Source: Xylaria sp. FL1777
Lineage: Eukaryota; Ascomycota; Sordariomycetes; Xylariales; Xylariaceae
DNA: 64,000 nt
Assembly: GCA_022578965.1 (NCBI GenBank)
Contig: MU400513.1
Location: forward strand, 310,001 to 374,000
Direction of reading: 5' to 3'
This document shows positions 24,288-36,802 of this stretch, piece by piece. Within the stretch, counting starts at the first letter, position 1. The number at the start of each line of letters is the position of its first letter. Below the pieces are notes generated by a model. The model ran no database searches. It worked only from the letters and a program-made list of their open reading frames with translations, and was not told the DNA's origin. The position numbers and the translations under genes are program-made.

Positions 24288-24372
24288 CAGACCAAAAGGG
24301 AACACTCCACTAAGAGCAGAGAGAAACAGACAAATAACAAACCTCCACAATCCAACCAACCAACTCGCCAAT

Positions 24373-24697
24373 ATGCATAACTCGTCTTGCCCCAAGTGCG
24401 GTGTCTCCTTCTCCGGCGAGGCCAAGACCTGCGGCTCATGCGGCGCTGTAAGTCCCCATCGATTAATTAGTGTGCTGCTATTAATATCAAACAAACCAAC
24501 CCTACCCACATCTCTCCCCCTAATAATACGAACGGCGTCTGCTTTCCGCCCGGGGGACGCAAGAGTTCACCGGCATTTCCCTTGAAAACACGTGTATAAC
24601 ATTAGAAGCAGGGGGCCCTATTAATCCCACAAGGCAGCAGCACCAAGAAAGAACCCCCCAAGACTAACAACAAGTATATTAGACCTGCCCTAACTAA
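24373..24697 (+). CDS. 29-aa Cys-pair (zinc-ribbon-like) micropeptide, two exons
   Basis: Exons 24373-24447 and 24683-24697 join to 29 codons plus stop. Cys lie at residues 6, 9, 20, 23 and 27: SCPKCG, then TCGSCG, then TCPN. The two CxxCG knuckles 11 residues apart look like a minimal zinc ribbon. The intron (235 nt) has a perfect GTAAGT donor and a CTAAC branch point about 19 nt before the TTAG acceptor; the exon 2 frame gives ACC TGC CCT AAC TAA. Exon 1 codons are strongly C-ending, as in highly expressed fungal genes, and the upstream leader is pyrimidine-rich. Without splicing the frame runs into unstructured sequence. Function unknown: zinc or copper handling, or a stress peptide, are guesses. 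I do not match it to the known tiny fungal metallothioneins, which have more Cys and different spacing. Confidence 0.62.
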
Positions 24698-24916
24698 GCC
24701 CCTCCTCCTCCTCCCCATGAACAAAACCACCACCACCACTACTACTACTACCACCGCCACCACCAACGGAGATATGTCTGAATGAATAGGTGAGGAGGGA
24801 AGTGAAGGGACGTAAGGAGGGCCGTGTTTCTTCTACACTATTCCAGGGATTTTCCTTCGGATCACGGATAGTCGGATAGGGCAGGGCAGGGTAGGGTAAG
24901 TGGTAAATCGTCGTCA

Positions 24917-24954
24917 AGGGAAAGGGAAAGGGAAGGGAAGGGAAGGGAAGGGAA
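24917..24954. repeat. GGGAA/GGGAAA microsatellite
   Basis: Tandem 5- to 6-bp purine units on the plus strand. Confidence 0.8.
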
Positions 24955-25046
24955 CACGGGATATTATTATTCAATGAAGTGTCGTTGGTTGCAGAGATGA
25001 GCCAGCTGTATTAAATATCGAATCGGGATCAGTAGTAGAGGAACTG

Positions 25047-25070
25047 AACAACAACAACAACAACAACAAC
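25047..25070. repeat. CAA trinucleotide microsatellite
   Basis: About eight tandem ACA/CAA units, followed by further CAA-rich sequence. Not in a supported coding frame. Confidence 0.85.
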
Positions 25071-26245
25071 GTCAACAAGAGAGACAGTCAAACAACAACA
25101 GCAGTATAAACGGGGGTGTGATAAGAGCCGAGATTAAGGACTTCCTCCCATTCGTTTTGCCACCGAGTCACATATTCCCTACAGAGTACATAGAGTCATG
25201 ACTCGCTTACGCTCTCTAACCGCAAATCAAACTTCGTTTCACTTAACTGGCTTATTAGATTCAGCTTTCTTCTGTGAGGATTAGTGAAACGGGTAGCTGT
25301 ATAAAAGAGTTAATAGAAGGGAAGGGAAGGCAAAGGGGAATTATGTAACTATAAACAAGATTAGGCACAAGAGGGCTGGAACAGGAGACTAGATATAAGA
25401 GAGTACAGAGTCAAAAGGGCATCTACGATAAGGCTTCACCAAGGGCTAAGTATTCGTGAAATGCCGATGAGCCTAGGACTTCTCTCGTCAGCAGATCCGT
25501 GACTCATTAGTATCATACTATCGAGCTGCCTCGAACGAACTAGGAGACCTGTCTCGTACGAGAGCCCTTAGCAACAGTGGGTAAGGACAATACACATGCA
25601 TGCAAACAGATGCCTTGTTCGGATTCAGCTTCAGTGTCAGCGTCAGCGCCGGCGAGATGGACCATGTGGAACGCCGTCGGTTTAGGAACCAAACCATGTG
25701 CATTATCGAACCATACTGGATGAAAAAAAACAGAACAGATAGAAAGAGTAACCCTAGGAACAAGCACCCATCTCCAGTTGATTTAACACGTAACAGTCGA
25801 GAGAGCAGTGAAAAGGAGAAAGGTTTATGATATAGCCGTATTCTCTGGGGCTGAACTCGCCAGACTTCACACGCACGCACATACGCACAAAGCGCAAACT
25901 CCACCTCCCTCACAACCTCCTCTTCCTCTAATGGCAGTCCGTGTTTATAACCTCAGGTCTCTGTTTATCGAGTGCCCCAAGAACCACCGCTCGTCACTAT
26001 TATCCTTGTAGTTATAACTACAAGGTGTGTGTGGAAGCCAACCTGAGTTGCACGCCTGCCGGAGAAGTAGATGCGAGAGCGGACGGATCGAACTCCAGCC
26101 GAAAAACCATGATGCAGAACCGCTTCAACTCTTCCGTCCGCTTAAATCCTGATCATCTGGGTACGTTGCCCGCAACTGAGATTCAAAGACAATGCTGAAT
26201 CAGGCCGGGATATCAAAGGTATCATCAACGGGTATTTAGATTGAT

Positions 26246-27303
26246 TTAGAGAATCAAGCACTTGGAGTGCTTCTTTGGGCGGGAGCGGGAGAGAAGAGCG
26301 GCACGGGTGGCGTGCTCGAAAACCTCCCGGACACCCTCGTTGGTCTTGGCTGAGCACTCCAGGTACTTGTAGGCGCCAATCTTCTTGCGGATATCCTCAC
26401 CCTAATTAGATATTAGCAATCTATAATCTAGATAGCAGCTAGGCAGAATGAACCCATGCTAAGGGTATGAATAATATGATCATGCACCCCGGAAAGGTTT
26501 GCGATAACTTACCTCCTCAGGAGAGACGGGCTTCTGGCTTGTCTTGCGAAGCTCCTCAATGGTCTTGGCATCGTAGCGGAGATCCTTTTTGCAGCCGACG
26601 AGGATAATAGGAAGGCCTTGACAAAAGTGAAGAACCTCGGAAATCCACTACAGATCGAGCACGTGTTAGCTATGGCATGCCCTATTGCATGACGGTGGAC
26701 CTGAGTGTAGGCAAGTGTGGATTACCTTTTCCTGTACGTTGTCCAAAGAATCCGGAGAGTCAATAGCAAAGCAGATAAGGATAACGTGAGAGTCCGGGTA
26801 GGACAGAGGTCGAAGGCGGTCGTAGTCTTCCTGGCCAGCCGTATCCCACAAGGCTAACTCGACATGCTTGCCATCAACCTCGACATCGGCAACGTAGTTC
26901 TCGAAGACAGTGGGGACATAGACCTGAATATCAAAAAGTCAGTAAATCTGCGACGAACTGGGTCGATTTAGCGCGAGACACGAGAGAACTCGATGCATGC
27001 ATGCTGTGATGGGCACAACAGAGGCGAGATAGCAGGCTGAAGGGCGTGTGGGTGGATGGGGGACGGGGATCGTGTAGGGTATGACGCGGGCGGCCGTTCT
27101 TGGCTTGGCACTGTTGCAAGAAAACGATGACGGAGGTGTTGTCTCTTACCTCAGGGAAGGTCCCCTTGGAGAAGACACTGCGAAAGAGGCGGTTAGCGGA
27201 GTCGAGGATTGCAGCGGCCGACGAGGGCAACAAACATCAACAAACAGGTTTTACCGCAGGCACCGTCACCGACGATGACGAGCTTTCGACGGATCTCAGC
27301 CAT
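26246..27303 (-). CDS. rho1: Rho1 GTPase
   Basis: Five exons (27303-27236, 27177-27150, 26923-26726, 26647-26513, 26401-26246) give 194 aa; introns are 58, 226, 78 and 111 nt. It contains the P-loop (GDGACGKT, residues 12-19), switch I ([10 protein letters not shown]), switch II ([14 protein letters not shown]), the NKxD-equivalent loop (GCKKDLR), the SAK motif (ECSAKTNEG) and a C-terminal CaaX box (CLIL, 191-194) preceded by a basic stretch. CLIL with terminal Leu suggests geranylgeranylation by GGTase-I. Role: master regulator of cell-wall integrity; activates beta-1,3-glucan synthase and protein kinase C at the plasma membrane. Exon 2 is only 28 nt. The sequence is essentially identical in kind to other filamentous fungal Rho1 proteins. 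Confidence 0.97.
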
Positions 27304-30300
27304 GGTGATGGGTGATGGTTCAGAGGCGAAGGTCGTGGGAGGATCAGGGGTAACCGAAGGCTGGCTGGCTGGCTGGCTGGCGGCGGCGGCTCTGGGACTC
27401 GGGCAGACTCAGAGGCTATCGATGATAAAAAAAACCGCAGGCGAGGGAGAACCGGCGAAGTGGTGTTCCTGGGAGAAGACGATGCTTTTATCTCTCCTGT
27501 GGTCCGATGATGGAGAAGTAGAGATGGGGGAACTGGAGAGGTGGATGGAAAGAGAAGAAGGTTGTTGCTCAATTGAATGAATGACCTGGAAAGGGTACAA
27601 CAACAAGAACGGCCTAGTCTAGGCAAGAGAGAGAGGCTGGTAGGTCTTGTGTTATCGGGCTAGGTGTACTATAATCTGTAAGAGGCGTGTTATGTACATA
27701 TACCTAGGTATGTACGTACGTTGCTAGGTGCGTCTACAGGTACTGCGTAGGTCAATGGGTGGGCAGAGGTAAACAGGTACCTAACATGTGCTGGTGCAGG
27801 GTTGGTTCCAAGGTAGTAAGGTTCCAGGCTATGGGGCCTTAATAGGAGAGATCAAGTTCAAGATATGGCCTTAGCGGGGGTTTTGTCTGTGAACATTCAT
27901 TGCGTCTTAAGGCGTTGGCCTCGAAAAGTCCTACGGCCAGTTGGCAGGTCGGTATCAGGGCCGCCAGCAGCAGTCTTTTGGTGAACGGAGCTCCCCCATT
28001 GAACCCATTCAATGCACGTACGCAGTACAAGTACACCTGCATCCAGATAAATTGAACTGGGCTAGAGCTTGGAAGCTGTTCTCCCAGTTCTGCACAAGTT
28101 CACTTGCATAATTTTACACATAAGCCCGTGCTAAACGGATACTCGATAAACGGGTTTACCGGTTGACTTTTCCTTATGTCCAACGCAATTAAGCCTTCGC
28201 TAGGTATTTCCTCAAGACATTTCCATTTTATTGTACTGCCTCGGTGACCATTGGCAAATTAGAGCTATATATATATTACGACCTAATAGGGGAGTCATCC
28301 GAATAGCGACCAATATTACTACGGCAAATGTTGGGCGGCTAGCATTCCTTGTCGTATCCAATTTGTCTCCTCTGCAGCATCTTCAAGATACAGGTTATAC
28401 ATTATTTGTTTATTTGATAACCGTTCTTGAAGATGAACTATTTTCGTGGCTCATCATCCCATATTCGATTATGCCAAGTATTCATAACAGCCCTCAACGT
28501 ATCCAAGGATTATGTAGCTATAAGTCTGCTATGCGTGCCCCCGTACTCAAAGATCGCGTCTCTGTAGAATCATCGAGGCCGCATTTATATACAACCTCTT
28601 TAGCTCTAGATGATTAAGATTACAGGCTCCGCCAAGTTTTTCTGGCCTGACTAGGACGTCTAGTTTCATTACTAGAACGATCCGTTGATTACTTGTTGCT
28701 AGGTTTGTGTGGTCATGGTCGACGACGAGGGGGTTTTATGTCAAGTCGCTAACGATTCCTAAGAGAACGGTATAGTTGTCTTAGATATCTCCCTCTTCAA
28801 CGATGCCGTTGCACTTTAGATGCCGGATAGTCTAGGGCTCTGAACTTCAGAAGCTCGATCAGCTTAGACCAAGTGTAGACTTTGTCAATGTTATAGTGAA
28901 TTATAGAATGCTCAGGACGGTACTTTGAAATTCAATTTAATTGCGAAACTACGAAAGCCGTAAATGATATGGAATGAACTCTGCCTTTGTAAGAGCCTGC
29001 TGCCGCACATAGACATAGCATTATAGAGTCTCAGATGATTGTGTTTACAACAAAGTATATTAGTGTTGACTACGGTGAGGGACAGCCTCACCCACATAGT
29101 TATTAGTCTGAACTGAACCGAGAACAAATGTATCTTTTTGTGAGACGTTATATATATACATATGAATTGGTGTAGATTGTCGTGTAACTTCAAATAAGCT
29201 GGTTAAACCGTTTACCAGGTTATAAAACCTGACTGTTCTGAAGACCGTTTCGCGGCGCATAGCTTAGAGTTTGCATAAATGCTCACCTGACTGTGCCTAG
29301 TGCCTAGTGCAGTGAGGGCAGGGTGAGCCAAGCTCAAGCAAAAGCGGCACTTTACGCTAATACGATTTGGTGCCACCCAGCAATTGTGGCGCCCTGTTGC
29401 GCGGCCCTTGCGTTTAGGTTTTGAGTTGAGGCAACCAAAGGCACTGTGCCGAGACCGAAGTGCTCACTAATTCTCACGCTAGATTACCCTCCTAGGCACA
29501 GACGTATTGGCTAAATCCCCTGTTGCGGAGGGATCTAGCACTGTATCCTAGGTATGCTACCTACCTACAGTACAGCATGGAAGATATGTCCGACCACCTA
29601 GTTGACCTGTTATTTACCTAGGCAGTCACGGTAGTATCATGGTAGCAAATTATTTTATTAAATTTTACATAGCCTCATTCCTCGCCTCGTCTCCTTAACA
29701 ATTGCTCGAGAAGACTGCTCCAGAATCAGGGTAGGGACGAGGAATCTTCCGTCATCTCAGCTGATGACCCATGGCTCAGCCTCTCTCCTCCACACTCTGA
29801 CAGGCTCTCTTTTTCCCAAGCACCGTCCACTTTTTCGTATGGTACTGATGTGGAGATTATAATAAATGAGCTGTCGTCAATATTGGTTTGATAAGTCTTC
29901 TTTGATGGCTCTATACCTTACTTTGCGATATCGGTTATAGCATTTTATTGTTCTGTTTATACGTCAGCACCTCTACTACGTAGCCTCCATCTTCCGCCTC
30001 AAAAACCCACATGAAATCTAAGTCAAACCTGACAGCGCAGAATTGCTTGTTCCTCCAATAGACAACCTTCGAGATAAACCAAGCACACAATTACCACCTC
30101 TGGAGCTCTCGGAGATATGTCCCAGCCAAGGCTGTAACAGGAGCATAGCTGTGTGATGTGTGATATCTTCGTTTCTACCTATAGTCTTATCTAAGCTCTA
30201 GCCAGCACGAATAAGTATCTATGTGGCTATCTTGAGACTACAACCACAGCACACCTACCGTCACGAGACTACACCACAGGCTGGGATAAGTGCTGGCTGT

Positions 30301-30847
30301 CCACAGTAGGTTCAGATCGAACTTGAAGGCTTCAAAATTTGGATGGGGATGATTTTATTACTAGGTTAGGTAGATAATAAAGTACTAATACCAGTAACTA
30401 CGAGCTTTGTGTTACAACTTATAACTGGAACTTAATACAGCATCCAACTCACGGTTTCAATGGTGATTATGAGGAGTTCAGGTCTAGGTATCTACCTAGG
30501 TAGGTAGGATCTAATAGGTACTTACGGTACTTACGTAGTACGTACTGGAGGTTCATCGGTATGCGGCAGGTGAATATTCCGGGCTAGAGTTTGGGGCAAA
30601 TTCAAAGCAGCTGATTGGTCCAATTTAGCTCATACTAGGTACCGAGTCTAAGTCTTGACCACCTGTAGAGCTCCCAAAAATTTGGCCCTGCGAAAACGAC
30701 CGGTATGAGTCCACTCCACTACACAGAACTGAGGCTATAGACTTGCCTTGCGACTCACCATGATCCTTTAATACGTCTCTCTCCACAACCACCCTCTCCC
30801 ACCTCCGAACCTCCCATTCCATACGGTGTAAGGGGCCGATAGAGGAG
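27304..30847. other. Spacer upstream of rho1 and uL24m; no gene seen
   Basis: The first 350 bp are likely rho1 leader and promoter, with GGCT repeats near 27360-27382. Two TACTGCGTA-type elements (27741-27749, 28019-28027) and two TACCTAGGTA palindromes (27701-27710, 30493-30502) lie here. The part from about 28100 to 29300 is AT-rich with many stops in all frames and could be old degraded sequence. No gene is supported. Confidence 0.5.
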
Positions 30848-32099
30848 ATGCAGAAGATCCTCCGCCGCGTGGCTACCGCAGAGCGGGCGACCGCCAAGCG
30901 CAGGAAGGCCAAGGACAGGGCGGATTTCACCGAGGAAAGGGTCGACAACAGGTTGCATAGATTCGACCGGCTGAAAAGAGCTCGGGAGGAGGTGGCGCGG
31001 GGAAAGCAGGCCATTCGAGACGACTGGGCCATGGGCCCCCTATCGCCACGTATCGATGTTGGCGACTTGCACAACGCCCACGGCGCCATTGGCGAGGTGC
31101 GGTTCGCGAATCCCCAGGATATGAGTCTTACCAAGCGCAATGCCCGCTGCCAATGGGCTGGTGGCGCCTACTACCTCAACCTGGCCGTAGGAGACCGCGT
31201 TGTTTTGCTCGATGGCCCGGATAAGGGGCGTATAGGTCCTATCTCCGAGATCAACCATGCCACTGCAGACCTCACGGTTAAGGATTTGAACAAGGTTCGT
31301 ATCTCTATCCTCATTTCTGTGTTGGCACGGCCTCGGAGTCAAGAATATCCCCTCACACCAGCAAATATAGCTAACTGGAAACTGGCAATAGACCAATGTT
31401 CTTCTCTCTGAAATTTTACGAGAAAACCCAGACGAACCAGTCGTGAATATCGAGCTTCCAATACCCATCTCCGCCGTGAGGCTCGTTCACCCTATAACTG
31501 ACCCCTCCACCGGCGTAACCCGGGACGTAATCATCAACCAGCTAGTCCACAGCGGGCTAATAACAGACCGGATAACGGGCAAGCGGCGCTGGGATCGCGT
31601 GGTACCCGGTCTGAACATCTCGATCCCGTGGCCCGTGAAGCCGGACCGCGAGACACCCGAGCACAAAGCCGATACCTTGCGCATCGATGCCGAGGAGAGG
31701 ACGTTCATCCCTACGCTCCTCCGTCCTCCCATGCCCGAGAGCATCATCGACGAGTTACGCGGCAAATATAGTCGCTTCCGCACGCGGCACGAACCCGAGT
31801 ACATTGCGCGCCTCGAGGCCGAGGAGCAGGCCAAGAAGGACCGCGCCAAGCTCATGGAGAGCATGCGCACGCCGCTGCAGGAGTTCCACCGCGCTGAGCG
31901 CGCGAATAAGAAGAAGAAGGGCAAGCCGCGTCTCACGTTGGAGATGCTCGAGAAGATCGGCGAGGTGATTGCCAAGAACCGCGAGAGGAGGCTAAACGCG
32001 GCTGGCATCTCCGACGCACTGCCATCCGAGCCCTCATCAGACTTGCCGCCCCTCACAATCTCGGACGCAGATCCGTCTCCCCCTCCGCCGTCTACATAG
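30848..32099 (+). CDS. mrpl40: Mitochondrial ribosomal protein uL24m (Mrpl40 type)
   Basis: Two exons (30848-31294, 31392-32099) with a 97-nt intron give 384 aa. A KOW motif covers about residues 112-140 (NLAVGDRVVLLDGPDKGRIG), as in uL24 proteins, and the basic N-terminus could act as a mitochondrial presequence. Exon 2 begins TNVLLSEILRENPDEPVV and continues into the conserved IPISAVRLVHP block. A long charged C-terminal extension (RAERANKKKKGKPRLTLEML and on) and a Pro/Ser tail are typical of fungal mitoribosome proteins. Role: large mitoribosomal subunit, near the exit tunnel. I chose the acceptor at 31391 because it gives an uninterrupted frame and a good CTAAC branch point. Convergent with Elp1. 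Confidence 0.9.
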
Positions 32100-32573
32100 A
32101 GCAGGAATTCGGCGCGCAAGTCTTGTGTGTGTTTGCGGTGGTGGCTTGGCTGAGTCAGACCAATTGTAGAATATCCGCATTTACAACTCCAACTAACAAC
32201 TACACATACATCTGTGACCACCATGAATGATTGATCATCATAGTCAATCCCAAACTAAGGATATGTATTCATACATGTATATACCGCCCCATCACCCGGG
32301 CATATAGTCACAAAGCAAAAAGGGTGAAGAAACGAAAATAAATAAATATAGAAAAACTGTACTGTACTGTACTGTCTGTCTGTCTGTGAAAATGCACTGC
32401 TTTTGTGGATTTCATTTATATGAATGCATGCATGCTCGTTAGCTTTGCTACCTATAGCCCCATTTTCATCCCGTTATCCCGTTCGTTTCGTTCCGCCTTA
32501 CCCCCTGCCCCCCCAAACCACCGCATCACCACATCATCGCCTCACCCAATACAGTAACGAAGGGAAAAAAAAA
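32100..32573. other. Convergent 3' region of uL24m and Elp1
   Basis: A 474-bp spacer between two stop codons. It contains an ACTGT and then CTGT microsatellite at 32356-32387 and AT-rich patches likely to be polyadenylation signals. Confidence 0.7.
32356..32387. repeat. ACTGT/CTGT microsatellite
   Basis: About four ACTGT units followed by three CTGT units, in the convergent 3' region. Confidence 0.85.
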
Positions 32574-35500
32574 TCATCCAAGCAATGACATTCTCTCAAA
32601 GGCCGCGATTACGGGCGGCTCCTGCTTCCGCCACGCGGCCTGCAGCGTCTCGGCGAAGACGGCGTCCGCGCCGACGGGTCTCCATTCCTCCTCGCCTCCT
32701 CCCCCTCCTCCCCCTTGCCCCTGCTCTTTCTCCTTCTCCTTCTCCTGTTCATCGCTCGTATTGCCCGGGAACACCTCCTTGACGGCCCTCAGACACGCCT
32801 CGACGACCTCGGCAGCGAGCGTCTCGACGGCGCGGGCGCGGTCGATCATGGCGCGGCGCACGAGGGCGGCGACGAGCCGGTCGATGTCGGGGCGCGTGGC
32901 CTCGAGACGCTCGGCGAGGCGGCGCACGCTGTTGACGAGGTACTCCTCCTCGTAGACGGTGCCCTTGCGGCCGCGGGCGCGCTTCTTCTCCTCGCGGCGG
33001 CGGTTCTTGCTCGTCGCGCGCGACACGCCCGTGCCCAGCGTGCCCACGCTGTTCTTGCCCGTGTACCGCGTGAACAGACTCGCGCCACCGGCCGTGACGC
33101 GCGACGACGCCGCTACTGAGACGTCGTCTGGGACGTCGGCGCCGCCCGCGCGCTCGCCCTCGTAGAAGCCCAGCGGATCCTCCGCTGCCTTGCGCCGCAG
33201 CTCCGCGATCCGGGGTACTTGCGCCAGAAGCTGCGACTTGCAGTCCGCGAGGAACTCGGTGGTGCTCCCTAGGGCATCGGCGATACCAGTGTCGACGAGC
33301 GTGGGGAGGAGGTCTGGCTTGTGGCGTTGGACGCACAGGCGCATGGCGTCTGCGAAGAGATAGCCCTTGCATAGGCAGGGGATGGCCGCCTCAAGGGAGC
33401 CTAGGTGCTCGAGGTGGATCGTTGCCGCGGCCGCGTAGTCCTTGGCTTCGTAGACGGCCTCGGCGAGCGTCGTGGCGAGCTCGGTCAACGCGTCAGGAGA
33501 GAGTGCCGGTGTCTGCTGGTGTGCGGCGAAAAGGCATTCGCGCCAGCAGGAGACACCTGCTGCACGGTAGCAGCGCGTGGCGGCGGTGTAGTCGTGCAAC
33601 GACTCATAGATGAGGCCTGCGTCTCTATATTTAGACCTGGATTCCAGGTGTGTTGCGTATAGACCCCTGAGGAGGGCAAGATTCGTAGCGTCATATCGGT
33701 ACAATTTCAATGCCGCGGAATAGAGCGAGTGTTTGACTGTATAATCTTGCGCCTCCTGGTGCGCATGTATATCTTTAAGATGGGACAAAGCTTTTTCATG
33801 CCTCCTAAGGTGATCATCGATGGCGAATTTCATTCGTAGTTTGGGAAGCTGGTGCAGATTCTGGATAAATGGGAGATATTCTCGTGGATCTCGCTGGGAT
33901 TGTTGCGCCACCAAGAGAGCCAAGTCCAGGTGATAAAGACCCAAGGCTTCATCGTATAATGTGTTCACATCCGCCAGGAAACAGATGTGTTCGACAGCTT
34001 TTTCAGCAAGCTGTTCATCCTCTTTCATTAGTGTAGCAACTACGCGCAGCCCGTCTTCAAATGCGGGAGGTGTTTTGCAAATATTAGCAGTGATAATGTT
34101 CTGCAATGTCCCATGGTCCTTGGTGTTCTGCTTCTGGAGGTAGGACAATATTGCATCGCAGATTACGTTAATCTTAGAAGAGCGCTCGCTAGAGATCCTT
34201 GGTTGAGCTGACTCTTCCGTTAGGCTTAGGCCTTTAGATGCCTTCGTATCTCGATACATGGTTTGAGTAACGTCCTCATCGCTTCGTTTCTCGTTAATGA
34301 AAGACTAACGGATGTTCAATGAATCGAGTACTTACCGTAAAGATGAGAGGAAAAGGTCAATATTAACGACATCTCGAATTTGCTCTAGGAACAAGCCGAT
34401 ATTGGCCAAAAATTGCTCTGGTTTATGGTCATAGAGAATATTCATATCCACACGTTGAGTTCGGCAGAAAGCGAAGGCTCTCTCATAATCAAGTGCTTCT
34501 ATAAGTTTCCTGATCCCTGCAACAACCATGGCTCGAGGGAATATCGTCTCTAGATTGCCTCGGGGCATCTGTAAGATTAAACTCATATTGGTGGGCATAG
34601 CTGTGATGAGCTTGCCGCCTCTCTCGATACTTCGACATCTTTCATCAGTTTCGGGATTATCTGGGGGCACCTCCAAAGCTAATAGTTGTTAGTATCGACC
34701 GACGTTAATGGAGATCTAAACACCCACAGTCTACATCGGTTAAATGAATGAATTTGAGAAGGTGATTCGTAGTAGTGATTATCAAATGAGCTGGTGTAAC
34801 TAAGAAGGAGGTACAGTTCTTGAGTAGGAGACGAGTATTTGCGTAAAGATGCCCGTTGCGAGAGAGCCCTATGGCAATGACATTGCCGGCTAGATCTATA
34901 ATTTCACTCCAAGGAAGCTGAGAGTTATGGCGTACTGAATATAATTCGTCGGCCTGGCTGGCAACTCCGTGAAGTCTGCCAAGCGCGTCTTGAGTGACTA
35001 CATCCTCTGAAATAGCTTGCGTCAGGCGGCAGAAGCCAAACATAGAACCCGCGTACATGGTACTGGCCGGCGAGAATTCACCGCTTGATCGATCAAAGTT
35101 CTGAGCAAAAACCAAGGGACCCTCCTTGCCTGAACAAAGGCAGTGAATATAAAATGTTTCAGTTACAGAGATTTGAAGTGGCAAGAGATATTCTGCCGGG
35201 TGTTCCTTAGCAAACTCTATGGTGCCGAGAAGGCGCGGACACAAAGATTTATGCTGTTTGGTTACCCACTCATATAGATCAACACCAGTTTGATGGAGGA
35301 TGGCCATGAAATTATTGGCTGGTGAGAAAGCTACGTCAACAGCGGAGGACGAGACATGGAGCTCAAACATGGCCATAGGCGGCGGCACATTGGCCGTTCG
35401 GAAGGGAGTGACTTTAAGACGTTGACCATCAATGACAGCAACTGCACCATAGTCATATGGTGGAGTCAGCGAGCCACGGGCTACCTCAAAGATGTATTCC

Positions 35501-36802
35501 GCTTGTATGAGCTTATCTATATCTCGTTTTAGAATCCAATTTCTGTTGACAGCGCTTAGCAAACTTACCTGCAATAGCAGCACCAAAATGCAGTGACTTT
35601 TCAGGGTGCCACACAACTCTCCTTGGCTGGCTCTCGGTAAAAATCTCCTGCTTTAAGTACCAATAATAGTTGCCCATAGTCCAGAGTTGAATTCTGTCAT
35701 TGAGTGTGACGGCCAGGACAGTTGAATCAGCATTCCATGATAAATGGATCTCATCTTTGGTCAGTGTTCTGCCCTCAGGAGATCTTAATGTGAACTGGCC
35801 GTGCCTCAAGCCATTTCTCTCGAAGAAAATGACGTCCACTCGGTCTTTAAAACGTTGAATACTCGCCATTAGATTGCCGGCTGGACGCCAGCTTAGTGCA
35901 CTATCCATGTGATCAACCGGTTCGCTGGCGCTGTCAAGTACACCATCTCGAGAATATACTCGTATAACTCTGCGGATGCCATCCTCGATGGCACTGATGG
36001 CGACGTATGCACCGTCCCCTCTCCAGCTTATGGAAGTTCTGCCATCATCGGCAGGACTAATGATGCCTTGGTCTACTTTCTCGGGTATTGTAGGGTCTCT
36101 GAGTGCTTTTGCACCTCTTCCCTGAAACTGCGTTTCCTTCTTACCCCAGCCAACGGATACGTGCTTCGAGGCCTTCAGGTCTTCGGGTGTCATAGTTGTG
36201 TCCGTGATGCCATCAAACGTGCGACTCATAAAAACCACAGTTTTGGCCTTGGTGGTGATGGCCAGGAGTTCCTCATCGGGTGACCAGCTGGCAGCAGTGA
36301 TGCCCTCATCAATAGAGCCTTTGATTTCGATATACACGCCATTGGATGGGGACGGGCGCTCTGACTCCTCGACGATGACAATATCGCCCCCTTCCAAGAC
36401 GAGACATGTTGTCAAGCTGTCGGCGAAATGATGCAAGCTCACTACCCTGTCGACAGCGAGGTCCGGGTTTGGACTTGGAGCGTCCCATGAAGCGACTTCT
36501 TGGCACTCACTGGGAGCTAGTAAGCCTCCACCCTCGTCATAAATACGCGTGTGTATGTTTTAATTCAATTTTTATCCGCTTGCCCTTGTGGCAAGGCGAC
36601 AGTCTACTTACACATCGACCGAGGATGCTCTCACATGCTCCAGAATCCTCAGCAGTCGGATGCGGCCGTTTGCGGCGTCCGGCCCAAGGGTGCATAAAAG
36701 TTCGTCTTTCGCGGGGTCCCAGCAAGTTGACGTAATAGCGCTGCCATGAAAAGTTGTGCTGGTGTTCCAGACATTGTATCGGATATTCCGAAGATTTCTC
36801 AT
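32574..36802 (-). CDS. elp1: Elongator complex subunit 1 (Elp1/Iki3)
   Basis: Five exons (36802-36612, 36509-35569, 35501-34728, 34678-34336, 34281-32574) give 1318 aa; introns are 102, 67, 49 and 54 nt. The N-terminus starts MRNLRNIRYNVWNTS and builds two WD40-type propellers over about the first 700 residues; alpha-solenoid TPR-like repeats follow to the end. Near the C-terminus a basic stretch (SKNRRREEKKRARGRKGTVY) matches the Elp1 tRNA-binding region, followed by the YLVNSVRRLAERL helices used for dimerisation. Role: scaffold of Elongator, which makes the cm5 modification on wobble uridine of tRNAs. A Glu/Lys/Gln/Gly-rich insert (near 32680-32755) interrupts the last helices and looks low-complexity. 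Exon 5 is GC-rich. Divergent from the DUF3984 gene. Confidence 0.95.

Larger units (their letters stand above)
21660..24372. other. Repeat-rich spacer and long leader before the micropeptide
   Basis: About 2.7 kb dominated by short tandem motifs (TAGG, CTAT, GGAT, CTGT families) and three TACTGCGTA-type elements (22021, 22517, 23124). From about 23800 the strand becomes pyrimidine-rich and then CAA/CCA-rich, as in a leader of a highly expressed fungal gene. A possible leader intron runs from a GTGAGT donor near 23912 to CAACCAG near 23956. No protein-coding gene is supported. Confidence 0.5.
24698..26245. other. Region downstream of the micropeptide; no gene seen
   Basis: Could be a long 3' untranslated region or a noncoding transcript. 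It holds ACC/ACT repeats near 24725-24770, GGGAA repeats (24917-24954), CAA repeats (25047-25070) and further purine-rich tracts near 25320-25340. The frames between 25500 and 26200 are short and without domain. Confidence 0.5.

Noticed and set aside
28231..28617. 128-codon frame in the rho1-uL24m spacer
   Set aside because: Begins at TTG, composition is unlike a folded protein and the block is AT-rich and possibly degraded.
32749..33372. Arg-rich 207-codon frame and opposite-strand frames within Elp1 exon 5
   Set aside because: Shadow frames of a GC-rich coding exon; the Elp1 frame carries the conserved C-terminal tRNA-binding and dimerisation motifs.
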